This document shows, one piece after another, positions 1 to 10,006 of a stretch of DNA of 64,000 nucleotides. The DNA is from Oasisia sp. SBJ-2009 (lineage: Eukaryota > Annelida > Polychaeta > Sabellida > Siboglinidae), in NCBI GenBank assembly GCA_964017155.1, contig OZ024856.1, positions 41,718,535-41,782,534 on the forward strand, read 5' to 3'. The first letter of the stretch is position 1. Each line of letters opens with the position of its first letter. Below the pieces are notes generated by a model. The model had not been told where the DNA came from and made no database searches. It saw nothing but the letters and a program-made list of their open reading frames with translations. The translations under genes were made by a program, and so were the position numbers.

Positions 1-196
1 GTAGGCCAGGCGCTTTGTTGTTGTGTAAATCACGAGAACACAAGTAGGAACACAATTGATTTGTCTTCCTTCTGAAACAAGTGTGGAGGTCATTCGATGT
101 TTTGAGACCAATACTGATTGCAATCACACATTACTCGGCACGCATATTTGTATCTAGGTAGTGGCGGAGACCGACTTCATATCTTGAGACATTGCC
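1..196 (+). repeat. Monomer M0, 3' tail only
   Basis: This is the last 196 bases of a monomer whose start lies outside the window. It shares three marker states with the tail of M2 (about 5440-5636) and with no other tail: CACGAGAACAC, CCAATACTGATT and GACCGACTTC. It carries the 12-bp palindrome TGATTGCAATCA found in nearly all copies. Confidence 0.95.
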
Positions 197-2918
197 ATGG
201 AATCAATAGCACATGTTGCTACAGTGATACATGCCAACAGGCCAGGGCTTTGGCCATGCCATGAGCGGTATGCCGGCAAACAGGTAACAGCAAAAGCTAG
301 ACATAACAGTCATGACGAAGTGCCATACGAAAACACAAAAGTTCTTCCAAACTACCCAGGCAACTACGAGATGATATACTAGACTTGCGTGGGGTGCACC
401 ACTTCTCTCGCGTCGTGTTATGAGAGGTTTTTGTCGCTCATACTTCGGAATCAAATCGGGCGACCTGGAACGAAACAGCAGACATTTGGCAAGTTCAATA
501 TGAAAACGAAAGCACATAGCAACTAACAGGCAATGGCCGCATCATATAATCATTGGTATTGAGCTACACAAACAGTACGCCCTACAAATAGCATCACATT
601 GCAGTGTAATGTAGTTTATGCGAACGAACGTCTTGTATCACCCCGCCTACCACACATTTCGACGACGTGTATTTTCTTTAACAACAGGTAGGCCTAGAGT
701 TTTTCTGTCATTGCGTTGCGTACAAGCATTTCGTGTATTCACAAACAGTTTCGAATGGCATGTAATGCTTCAGGTATATACTTGCGCAGCCTGCATACAG
801 CACTCGTGGCATCGCCGTTAAGACGTTTTAGAGTTCCACATCGACGAGAGTAGTCCGTACTCCAATCAATACCGTATATAGACGACTGAGGGGTGTATAG
901 TCACATTTCAAGCGACAGTTTCTCTGAGAGTAGAGTGCCAACACTTGAACGGAACTTCTGTCGTTGAGTGTATGTGGTATTGCGAAGTTCAGTAGTACGA
1001 ATGTTAAATTAGATACTGCCCAAACCTATATTTGCATAGGCATAGGTGGAAAGCTTGAGACATTGACAACTCATCGAAGGATGGTATGCGACATATACAG
1101 TGGACTCTGAATGAGAACAAGAATAAACATTTCGTGCCATTTCCGACAAGAATTAGGCACTTGTGTATCACGCAAACCCACATCAATTGCTACTATATTA
1201 AAAAAGTCATTACTAACGGCGCTGGTATTGTAGTGGTTAGCACATCCAACTGGCAAGCCGACTGCTCAGGTTTAATACGCGCGGACAAAGCAGGCCTGGC
1301 ATATTTGGTATAACAATCAATGGGTATAGACTAACATTGTTGAATATAATCGGTGCTATACACCACGCACATTGACATGCATCGTACATAAAAAGTACCC
1401 GAATGTCGCACAGACCGCTGCACGATAATAAAACTGTAGTCCTATGTGTGTACCATATTATAAAGTACGCTAGCGCAAGTGCAGACATAGAAAAGAAGGA
1501 GAAGAAGATGAAAGAAAGCCCCCCCCCCCGTTTGCCTAGATCAACGGCGCCGCCATCTTGAAATCTGACCCCGCCAGAAACGAAAATGGCGTGTCTGCCG
1601 TATTGTCGTGACGTCACTGTATTGTTGTGGCGCGTCTTCCGGTTTGCCGCCATTACTGTAGCGCGCAGCCCAATGCTGGCGAGATATGCCAATTTCTTTA
1701 GTGTAATTTCCACCGCATCGCTGTGTGATTTGCGCCATTGACGCCGGTGGGGTGAAGGAATGTGGGCATGTGGTAGAATTGAGCCTGCTGGTTTCAATTT
1801 TGTTAGAGACCTGCCCATTGTAACGCTCTTTTATTGTTTTTGTCTCAGGTGTCTGTGCCCGGTGAAGATACAGCGACACATGGTCGACGACTTCTGGCAG
1901 CATTACTGACCGACCAGGCCTGATGATGTGAAGACTGACGACGGGGAACAGTCATTCGACAGTGGGTGAAGCCTTGTTTTTATCGAGTTATTGTATTCAT
2001 ATAACGTGTTGAGGTAGATGATAATGTAGGCCGATTACCGGGAGAATCAAATATAGCTTGATATATACATTATGTATAATAACAACTGCGAGTGGACATT
2101 AGTTTTAATGTTACAGTTGTCACAAAGGCGAGAAAACAAACGAAACGTTTTACTTAGACGAGTGATCTAGCTAGTTTTCACACTATGCGATTGATCAGAA
2201 CTGATATAAAAAGAAGAAGGTTTAGACTTCGAATGGTTTCATCGTAACCACTCCAGGTGGTGCTTTTTGGGTCTAGCGATGTCTATCAGTTTTATGCGTT
2301 TCATCGAATGTGCTCTGCTTGTATTAAGAAGTAAATTGGCTGGATCAAGTGCAAAACATACAACTATGCCAGTACTAGGTGCACAATGACACATCACCTT
2401 GTGAGCGAGCTTTTGTTGTACACAGACAGACAACTTGGCTACATTAATTATTATATTCCAAAATAAGAAATGTCAAAATATGATGCTAAAATAAGGCCCA
2501 TTAAACGAAACTTGTATAAGGGGCCGAGATCGCACCGCGGAAACTATCTTAACATTGGTATGCATAAGCACCATTCGCGCGAATGTCCCACACATTCTCG
2601 CACGCAAACATTCACACACTCAATACAGTTGGTTCTTTGCCCGTCATTACACCAATCACAACACACTGATCTCGACTGGAAACAATGTGCTTAGGATGCA
2701 GCATGCAAAGGCAAAGGCAACTGTAGGCCAGGCGCTTTGTTGTTGTGTAAATCACGAGTACACAAGTAGGAACACAATTGATTTGTCTTCCTTCTGAAAC
2801 AAGTGTGGAGGTCATTCGATGTTTTGAGACCAATATTGATTGCAATCACACATTACTCGGCACGCATATTTGTATCTAGGTAGTGGCGGAGACCGGCTTC
2901 ATATCTTGAGACATTGCC
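197..2918 (+). repeat. Monomer M1, 2722 bp
   Basis: M1 is two bases longer than the 2720-bp norm because it reads CCTACCACAC near 650 where all others read CCTCACAC. The C tract is pure and 11 long (1519-1529). The tRNA-like segment starts at 1218 and has TATTG in its A box. It has several private changes, among them a proline codon near 354, GTCGTGACGTCA at the CRE-like site and GCAGCCCAATG at about 1667. Its first part shares CACATAGC and GGCAATGGCCGC with M3. Confidence 0.97.
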
Positions 2919-5636
2919 ATGGAATCAATAGCACATGTTGCTACAGTGATACATGCCAACAGGCCAGGGCTTTGGCCATGCCATGAGCGGTATGCCGGCA
3001 AACAGGTAACAGCAAAAGCTAGACATAACAGTCATGACGAAGTGCCATACGAAAACACAAAAGTTCTTCCAAACTACTCAGGCAACTACGAGATGATATA
3101 CTAGACTTGCGTGGGGTGCACCACTTCTCTCGCGTCGTGTTATGAGAGGTTTTTGTCGCTCATACTTCGGAATCAAATCGGGCGACCTGGAACGAAACAG
3201 CAGACATTTGGCAAGTTCAATATGAAAACGAAAGCACAAAGCAACTAACAGGCAATGGTCGCATCATATAATCATTGGTATTGAGCTACACAAACAGTAC
3301 GCCCTACAAATAGCATCACATTGCAGTGTAATGTAGTTTATGCGAACGAACGTCTTGTATCACCCCGCCTCACACATTTCGACGACGTGTATTTTCTTTA
3401 ACAACAGGTAGGCCTAGAGTTTTTCTTTCATTGCGTTCCGTACAAGCATTTCGTGTATTCACAAACAGTTTCGAATGGCATGTAATGCTTCAGATATATA
3501 CTTGCGCAGCCTGCATACAGCACTCGTGGCATCGCCGTTAAGACGTTTTAGAGTTCCACATCGACGAGAGTAGTCCGTACTCCAATCAATACAGTATATA
3601 GACGACTGAGGGGTGTATAGTCACATTTCAAGCGACAGTTTCTCTGAGAGTAGAGTGCCAACACTTGAACGGAACTTCTGTCGTTGAGTGTATGTGGTAT
3701 TGCGAAGTTCAGTAGTACGAATGTTAAATTAGATACTGCCCAAACCTATATTTGCATAGGCATAGGTGGAAAGCTTGAGACATTGACAACTCATCGAAGG
3801 ATGGTATGCGACATATACAGTGGACTCTGAATGAGAACAAGAATATACATTTCGTGCCATTTCCGACAAGAATTAGGCACTTGTGTATCACGCAAACCCA
3901 CATCAATTGCTACTATATTAAAAAAGTCATTACTAACGGCGCTGGTAGTGTAGTGGTTAGCACATCCAACTGGCAAGCCGACTGCTCAGGTTTAATACGC
4001 GCGGACACAGCAGGCCTGGCATATTTGGTATAACAATCAATGGGCATAGACTAACATTGTTGAATATAATCGGTGCTATACACCACGCACATTGACATGC
4101 ATCGTACATAAAAAGTACCCGAATGTCGCACAGACCGCTGCACGATAATAAAACTGTAGTCCTATGTGTGTACCATATTAGAAAGTACGCTAGCGCAAGT
4201 GCAGACATAGAAAAGAAGGAGAAGAAGATGAAAAAAGCCCCCCCCCCGTTTGCCTAGATCAGCGGCGCCGCCATCTTGAAATCTGACGCCGCCAGAAACG
4301 AGAATGGCGCGTCTGCCGTATTGTAGTAACGTCACTGTATTGTTGTGGCGCGTCTTCCGGTTTGCCGCCATTACTGTAGCGCGCAGCCGAATGCTGGCGA
4401 GATATGCCAATTTCTTTAGTGTAATTTCCACCGCATCGCTGTGTGATTTGCGCCATTGACGCCGGTGGGGTGAAGGAATGTGGGCATGTGGTAGAATTGA
4501 GCCTGCTGGTTTCAATTTTGTTAGAGACCTGCCCATTGTAACGCTCTTTTATTGTTTTTTTCTCAGGTGTCTGTGCCCGGTGAAGATACAGCGACACATG
4601 GTCGACGACTTCTGGCAGCATTACTGACCGACCAGGCCTGATGATGTGAAGACTGACGACGGGGATCAGTCATTCGACAGTGGGTGAAGCCTTGTTTTTA
4701 TCGAGTTATTGTATTCATATAACGTGTTGAGGTAGATGATAATGTAGGCCGATCACCGGGAGAATCAAATATAGCTTGATATATACATTATGTATAATAA
4801 CAACTGTGAGTGGACATTAGTTGTAATGTTACAGTTGTCACAAAGGCGAGAAAACAAACGAAACGTTTTACTTAGACGAGTTATCTAGGTAGTTTTCACA
4901 CTATGCGATTGATCAGAACTGATATAAAAAGAAGAAGGTTTAGACTTCGAATGGTTTCATCGTAACCACTCCAGGTGGTGCTTTTTGGGTCTAGCGATGT
5001 CTGTCAGTTTTATGCGTTTCATCGAATGTGCTCTGCTTGTATTAAGAAGTAAATTGGCTGGATCAAGTGCAAAACATACAACTATGCCAGTACTAGGTGC
5101 ACAATGACACATCACCTTGTGAGCGAGCTTTTGTTGTACACAGACAGACAACTTGGCTACATTAATTATTATATTCCAAAATAAGAAATGTCAAAATATG
5201 ATGCTAAAATAAGGCCCATTAAACGAAACTTGTATAAGGGGCCGAGATCGCACCGCGGAAACTATCTTAACATTGTTATGCATAAGCACCATTCGCGCGA
5301 ATGTCCCACACATTCTCGCACGCAAACATTCACCCACTCAATACAGTTGGTTCTTTGCCCGTCATTACACCAATCACAACACATTGATCTCGACTGGAAA
5401 CAGTGTGCTTAGGAAGCAGCATGCAAAGGCAAAGGCAACTGTAGGCCAGGCGCTTTGTTGTTGTGTAAATCACGAGAACACAAGTAGGAACACAATTGAT
5501 TTGTCTTCCTTCTGAAACAAGTGTGGAGGTCATTCGATGTTTTGAGACCAATACTGATTGCAATCACACATTACTCGGCACGCATATTTGTATCTAGGTA
5601 GTGGCGGAGACCGACTTCATATCTTGAGACATTGCC
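2919..5636 (+). repeat. Monomer M2, 2718 bp
   Basis: The C tract is pure and 10 long (4238-4247), and one base is missing from the adjacent purine tract, which together account for the 2718-bp length. The CRE-like palindrome is broken here (TAACGTCA at about 4328). The tRNA-like segment starts at 3938. The tail matches M0. Confidence 0.97.
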
Positions 5637-8356
5637 ATGGAATCAATAGCACATGTTGCTAAAGTGATACATGCCAACAGGCCAGGGCTTTGGCCATGCC
5701 ATGAGCGGTATGCCGGCAAACAGGTAACAGCAAAAGCTAGACATAACAGTCATGACGAAGTGCCATACGAAAACACAAAAGTTCTTCCAAACTACTCAGG
5801 CAACTACGAGATGATATACTAGACTTGCGTGGGGTGCACCACTTCTCTCGCGTCGTGTTATGAGAGGTTTTTGTCGCTCATACTTCGGAATCAAATCGGG
5901 CGACCTGGAACGAAACAGCAGACATTTGGCAAGTTCAATATGAAAACGAAAGCACATAGCAACTAACAGGCAATGGCCGCATCATATAATCATTGGTATT
6001 GAGCTACACAAACAGTACGCCCTACAAATAGCATCACATTACAGTGTAATGTAGTTTATGCGAACGAACGTCTTGTGTCACCCCGCCTCACACATTTCGA
6101 CGACGTGTATTTTCTTTAACAACAGGTAGGCCTAGAGTTTGTCTTTCATTGCGTTGCGTACAAGCATTTCGTGTATTCACAAACAGTTTCGAATGGCATG
6201 TAATGCTTCAGATATATACTTGCGCAGCCTGCATACAGCACTCGTGGCATCGCCGTTAAGACGTTTTAGAGTTCCACATCGACGAGAGTAGTCCGTACTC
6301 CAATCAATACCGTATATAGACGACTGAGGGGTGTATAGTCACGTTTCAAGCGACAGTTTCTCTGAGAGTAGAGTGCCAACACTTGAACGGAACTTCTGTC
6401 GTTGAGTGTATGTGGTATTGCGAAGTTCAGTAGTACGAATGTTAAATTAGATACTGCCCAAACCTATATTTGCATAGGCATAGGTGGAAAGCTTGAGACA
6501 TTGACAACTCATCGAAGGATGGTATGCGACATATACAGTGGACTCTGAATGAGAACAAGAATATACATTTCGTGCCATTTCCGACAAGAATTAGGCACTT
6601 GTGTATCACGCAAACCCACATCAATTGCTACTATATTAAAAAAGTCATTACTAACGGCGCTGGTAGTGTAGTGGTTAGCACATCCAACTGGCAAGCCGAC
6701 TGCTCAGGTTTAATACGCGCGGACACAGCAGGCCTGGCATATTTGGTATAACAATCAATGGGCATAGACTAACATTGTTGAATATAATCGGTGCTATACA
6801 CCACGCACATTGACATGCATCGTACATAAAAAGTACCCGAATGTCGCACAGACCGCTGCACGATAATAAAACTGTAGTCCTATGTGTGTACCATATTAGA
6901 AAGTACGCTAGCGCAAGTGCAGACATAGAAAAGAAGGAGAAGAAGATGAAAGAAAGCCCCCCACCCCGTTTGCCTAGATCAACGGCGCCGCCATCTTGAA
7001 ATCTGACGCCGCCAGAAACGAGAATGGCGCGTCTGCCGTATTGTAGTGACGTCACTGTATTGTTGTGGCGCGTCTTCCGGTTTGCCGCCATTACTGTAGC
7101 GCGCAGCCGAATGCTGGCGAGATATGCCAATTTCTTTAGTGTAATTTCCACCGCATCGCTGTGTGATTTGCGCCATTGACGCCGGTGGGGTGAAGGAATG
7201 TGGGCATGTGGTAGAATTGAGCCTGCTGGTTTCAATTTTGTTAGAGACCTGCCCATTGTAACGCTCTTTTATTGTTTTTTTCTCAGGTGTCTGTGCCCGG
7301 TGAAGATACAGCGACACATGGTCGACGACTTCTGGCAGCATTACTGACCGACCAGGCCTGATGATGTGAAGACTGACGACGGGGAACAGTCATTCGACAG
7401 TGGGTGAAGCCTTGTTTTTATCGAGTTATTGTATTCATATAACGTGTTGAGGTAGATGATAATGTCGGCCGATCACCGGGAGAATCAAATATAGCTTGAT
7501 ATATTCATTATGTATAATAACAACTGCGAGTGGACATTAGTTTTAATGTTACAGTTGTCACAAAGGCGAGAAAACAAACGAAACGTTTTACTTAGACGAG
7601 TGATCTAGCTAGTTTTCACACTATGCGATTGATCAGAACTGATATAAAAAGAAGAAGGTTTAGACTTCGAATGGTTTCATCGTAACTACTCCAGGTGGTG
7701 CTTTTTGGGTCTAGCGATGTCTGTCAGTTTTATGCGTTTCATCGAATGTGCTCTGCTTGTATTAAGAAGTAAATTGGCTGGATCAAGTGCAAAACATACA
7801 ACTATGCCAGTACTAGGTGCACAATGACACATCACCTTGTGAGCGAGCTTTTGTTGTACACAGACAGACAACTTGGCTACATTAATTATTATATTCCAAA
7901 ATAAGAAATGTCAAAATATGATGCTAAAATAAGGCCCATTAAACGAAACTTGTATAAGGGGCCGAGATCGCACCGCGGAAACTATCTTAACATTGGTATG
8001 CATAAGCACCATTCGCGCGAATGTCCCACACATTCTCGCACGCAAACATTCACACACTCAATACAGTTGGTTCTTTGCCCGTCATTACACCAATCACAAC
8101 ACACTGATCTCGACTGGAAACAGTGTGCTTAGGAAGCAGCATGCAAAGGCAAAGGCAACTGTATGCCAGGCGCTTTGTTGTTGTGTAAATCACGAGTACA
8201 CAAGTAGGAACACAATTGATTTGTCTTCCTTCTGAAACAAGTGTGGAGGTCATTCGATGTTTTGAGACCAATATTGATTGCAATCACACATTACTCGGCA
8301 CGCATATTTGTATCTAGGTAGTGGCGGAGACCGGCTTCATATCTTGAGACATTGCC
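5637..8356 (+). repeat. Monomer M3, 2720 bp
   Basis: The C tract is interrupted, C6-A-C4 (6957-6967). The tRNA-like segment starts at 6656. Private or rare states include AAAGTGATAC in the first open stretch (T9K), TATTCATT in the inverted repeat near 7503, AATGTCGGCC near 7461 (shared with M23), GTAACTACTCC near 7683 (shared with M13) and GTATGCCAGG near 8161 (shared with the M5 and M6 tails). Confidence 0.97.
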
Positions 8357-8443
8357 ATGGAATCAATAGCACATGTTGCTACAGTGATACATGCCAACAG
8401 GCCAGGGCTTTGGCCATGCCATGAACGGTATGCCGGCAAACAG
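8357..8443 (+). other. Exon-like open stretch A (29 codons) with donor-like end, in every monomer
   Basis: The ATG sits in a strong Kozak context (GCCATGG). After 29 codons the frame meets CAG|GTAACA at 8441-8449, a good match to a 5' splice site, in phase 0. Unspliced, the frame runs to a TAG after 61 codons (60 in M20 and M23). Across 24 copies codons 1-29 contain no indel and no stop. I see only S3L (M10), A8S (M12, M15, M17, M18, M19, M21), T9K (M3) and two silent changes. No protein family was recognised. It could be the first exon of a small gene or simply an open stretch in a conserved repeat. Confidence 0.25.
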
Positions 8444-8449
8444 GTAACA

Positions 8450-8755
8450 GCAAAAGCTAGACATAACAGTCATGACGAAGTGCCATACGAAAACACAAAC
8501 GTTCTTCCAAACTACTCAGGCAACTACGATATGATATACTAGATTTGCGTGGGGTGCACCACTTCTCTCGCGTCGTGTTATGGGAGGTTTTTGTCGCTCA
8601 TACTTCGGAATCAAATCGGACGACCTGGAACGAAACAGCAGACATTTGGCAAGTTCAATATGAAAACGAAAGCACAAAGCAACTAACAGGCAATGGTCGC
8701 ATCATATAATCATTGGTATTGAGCTACACAAACAGTACGCCCTACAAATAGCATC
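8450..8755. other. No recognised element
   Basis: Between the donor-like site and the hairpin I see no motif beyond ordinary mixed sequence. Linked copy-to-copy substitutions occur here (for example TATGGGAGG in M4, M7, M13; AATCGTTGG in the six-copy subfamily). Confidence 0.5.
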
Positions 8756-8772
8756 ACATTACAGTGTAATGT
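8756..8772. other. Short hairpin, 7-bp stem and 3-base loop
   Basis: ACATTAC-AGT-GTAATGT folds perfectly. At the position next to the inner C-G pair, copies show A-T (M3, M4, M6, M7, M8, M13, M16), G with T (M1, M2, M5, M10, M12, M14, M18-M23), T-A with both arms changed (M9, 22355-22371), and G with A (M11, M24). M15 and M17 have a change nearer the base of the stem. As RNA the first three states would all pair, the second as a G-U wobble. Confidence 0.45.
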
Positions 8773-9375
8773 AGTTTATGCGAACGAACGTCTTGTATCA
8801 CCCCGCCTCACACATTTCGACGACGTGTATTTTCTTTAACAACAGGTAGGCCTAGAGTTTGTCTTTCATTGCGTTGCGTACAAGCATTTCGTGTATTCAC
8901 AAACAGTTTCGAATGGCATGTAATGCTTCAGATATATACTTGCGCAGCCTGCATACAGCACTCGTGGCATCGCCGTTAAGACGTTTTAGAGTTCCACATC
9001 GACGAGAGTAGTCCGTACTCCAATCAATACCGTATATAGACGACTGAGGGGTGTATAGTCACATTTCAAGCGACAGTTTCTCTGAGAGTAGAGTGCCAAC
9101 ACTTGAACGGAACTTCTGTCGTTGAGTGTATGTGGTATTGCGAAGTTCAGTAGTACGAATGTTAAATTAGATACTGCCCAAACCTATATTTGCATAGGCA
9201 TAGGTGGAAAGCTTGAGACATTGACAACTCATCGAAGGATGGTATGCGACATATACAGTGGACTCTGAATGAGAACAAGAATATACATTTCGTGCCATTT
9301 CCGACAAGAATTAGGCACTTGTGTATCACGCAAACCCACATCAATTGCTACTATATTAAAAAAGTCATTACTAAC
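8773..9375. other. Mostly featureless 600 bp with one splice-like site
   Basis: A pyrimidine-rich stretch leads to AACAG|GTAGGC at 8841-8850, which could act as an acceptor or a donor; it overlaps the palindrome TAGGCCTA (8847-8854). The rest shows no recognised gene or motif. Subfamily markers CCTCCATAC, CATCAACGAG, GACAAGTC and GACAGGAAT fall in this part of the monomer. Confidence 0.4.
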
Positions 9376-9448
9376 GGCGCTGGTAGTGTAGTGGTTAGCA
9401 CATCCAACTGGCAAGCCGACTGCTCAGGTTTAATACGCGCGGACACAG
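9376..9448 (+). other. Degenerate tRNA-like segment (Pol III A box), possible SINE head
   Basis: TAGTGTAGTGG at 9384-9394 fits the Pol III A box, and GTGT/GCAC can form a D stem around the loop. CTGGCAA sits where a tRNA anticodon loop would be, with U33 and GGC at 34-36, the tRNA-Ala(GGC) pattern. GGTTTAATACG at 9427-9437, at tRNA-like distance, is a decayed B box. Anticodon, T and acceptor stems pair poorly, and no T run follows, so a working tRNA is unlikely. The origin is probably a tRNA or the head of a tRNA-derived SINE. Copies start at 1218, 3938, 6656, 9376, 12096, 14817, 17541, 20258, 22975, 25691, 28406, 31120, 33840, 36560, 39278, 41998, 44716, 47436, 50155, 52875, 55589, 58309, 61029 and 63746. 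Confidence 0.5.
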
Positions 9449-9584
9449 CAGGCCTGGCATATTTGGTATAACAATCAATGGGCATAGACTAACATTGTTG
9501 AATATAATCGGTGCTATACACCACGCACATTGACATGCATCGTACATAAAAAGTACCCGAATGTCGCACAGACCGCTGCACGAT
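9449..9584. other. Near-invariant block after the tRNA-like segment
   Basis: Reading the copies side by side I find almost no differences here: M1 has AAAGCAGG and GGGTATAG where the others have ACAGCAGG and GGGCATAG. No gene or motif was recognised. If the tRNA-like segment is a SINE head, this may be part of its body. Confidence 0.4.
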
Positions 9585-9610
9585 AATAAAACTGTAGTCC
9601 TATGTGTGTA
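9585..9610 (+). promoter_or_regulatory. Poly(A)-signal-like AATAAA with GT-rich downstream stretch
   Basis: AATAAA at 9585-9590 is followed 10 bases later by TATGTGTGTA, the arrangement expected for a eukaryotic cleavage and polyadenylation region. In M10, M11, M20 and M24 the GT-rich part is changed to CATATGTGTA. The match is short and could be chance. Confidence 0.25.
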
Positions 9611-9646
9611 CCATATTAGAAAGTACGCTAGCGCAAGTGCAGACAT

Positions 9647-9687
9647 AGAAAAGAAGGAGAAGAAGATGAAAGAAAGCCCCCCACCCC
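9647..9687 (+). repeat. Purine tract joined to hypervariable C tract
   Basis: Thirty bases of A and G with a single T (9647-9676) run directly into C6-A-C4 (9677-9687). The interrupted form is found in M3, M4, M12, M13, M15, M17, M18, M19, M21 and M22, always 11 long. Pure C runs elsewhere are 11 (M1, M5), 10 (M2), 15 (M6), 8 (M7, M8, M23), 7 (M9), 6 (M10, M11, M20) and 9 (M14, M16). Such a purine/C junction could adopt non-B structures. Confidence 0.8.
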
Positions 9688-9703
9688 GTTTGCCTAGATC
9701 AAC

Positions 9704-9812
9704 GGCGCCGCCATCTTGAAATCTGACGCCGCCAGAAACGAGAATGGCGCGTCTGCCGTATTGTAGTGACGTCACTGTATTGTTGTGGCGCGTCTTCCGG
9801 TTTGCCGCCATT
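9704..9812. promoter_or_regulatory. CpG-rich promoter-like box with YY1-, CRE- and ETS-like motifs
   Basis: GCCGCCATCTTG at 9707-9718 is the full YY1 motif read on the minus strand. TGACGTCA at 9767-9774 is a perfect CRE inside a 12-bp palindrome (9765-9776). CTTCCGG at 9794-9800 is an ETS core, and GCCGCCAT at 9804-9811 is a second partial YY1 site. CpG density is clearly higher than in the rest of the monomer, and no TATA lies close by. TATA-less metazoan promoters often combine these motifs. YY1 orientation favours transcription on the minus strand, though the box could be bidirectional. M2 has lost the CRE (TAACGTCA); M6-M9, M14, M16 and M23 read ATGGAGCG instead of ATGGCGCG nearby. Confidence 0.4.
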
Positions 9813-9828
9813 ACTGTAGCGCGCAGCC

Positions 9829-9940
9829 GAATGCTGGCGAGATATGCCAATTTCTTTAGTGTAATTTCCACCGCATCGCTGTGTGATTTGCGCCATTGAC
9901 GCCGGTGGGGTGAAGGAATGTGGGCATGTGGTAGAATTGA
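9829..9940. other. Invariant core block
   Basis: From CGAATGCTGG through GGTAGAATTG I saw no substitution or indel in any complete copy, apart from the base just before it in M1. It lies between the promoter-like box and the acceptor-like site. Its lack of variation stands out against the first 200 bases of the monomer, where more than ten sites vary. Confidence 0.5.
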
Positions 9941-10006
9941 GCCTGCTGGTTTCAATTTTGTTAGAGACCTGCCCATTGTAACGCTCTTTTATTGTTTTTT
10001 TCTCAG
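9910..10006 (+). other. Short intron-like segment (97 bp)
   Basis: GG|GTGAAG at 9908-9915 resembles a donor, TTGTAACG near 9978 a branch site, and the pyrimidine tract ending TTTTTTTCTCAG at 10006 is a strong acceptor. The acceptor is kept in all 23 complete copies; M11, M18 and M20 have one T fewer and TGTATCGC at the branch-like site. The donor is only moderate; the better donor in the monomer is at 8444. No transcript evidence is available. Confidence 0.3.

Larger units (their letters stand above)
9395..9976 (-). other. Longest ORF (193 codons, minus strand), doubtful
   Basis: This ATG-started frame crosses the antisense of the promoter-like box and the C tract, and ends inside the tRNA-like segment. 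It is whole only where the C tract is 8 or 11 long (M1, M3-M5, M7, M8, M12, M13, M15, M17-M19, M21-M23; M7 and M23 start at TTG because the ATG is changed). It is broken in M2, M6, M9-M11, M14, M16 and M20. The C-terminal half is hydrophobic. No family was recognised. Frame loss in a third of copies argues against coding. Confidence 0.1.

Noticed and set aside
9376..9448. Functional tRNA gene
   Set aside because: Acceptor, anticodon and T stems do not pair well, the B box is decayed and no terminator T run follows.
9647..9676. Purine tract as a retroelement polypurine primer
   Set aside because: No long terminal repeat, primer-binding site or reverse transcriptase coding sequence is present in the monomer.
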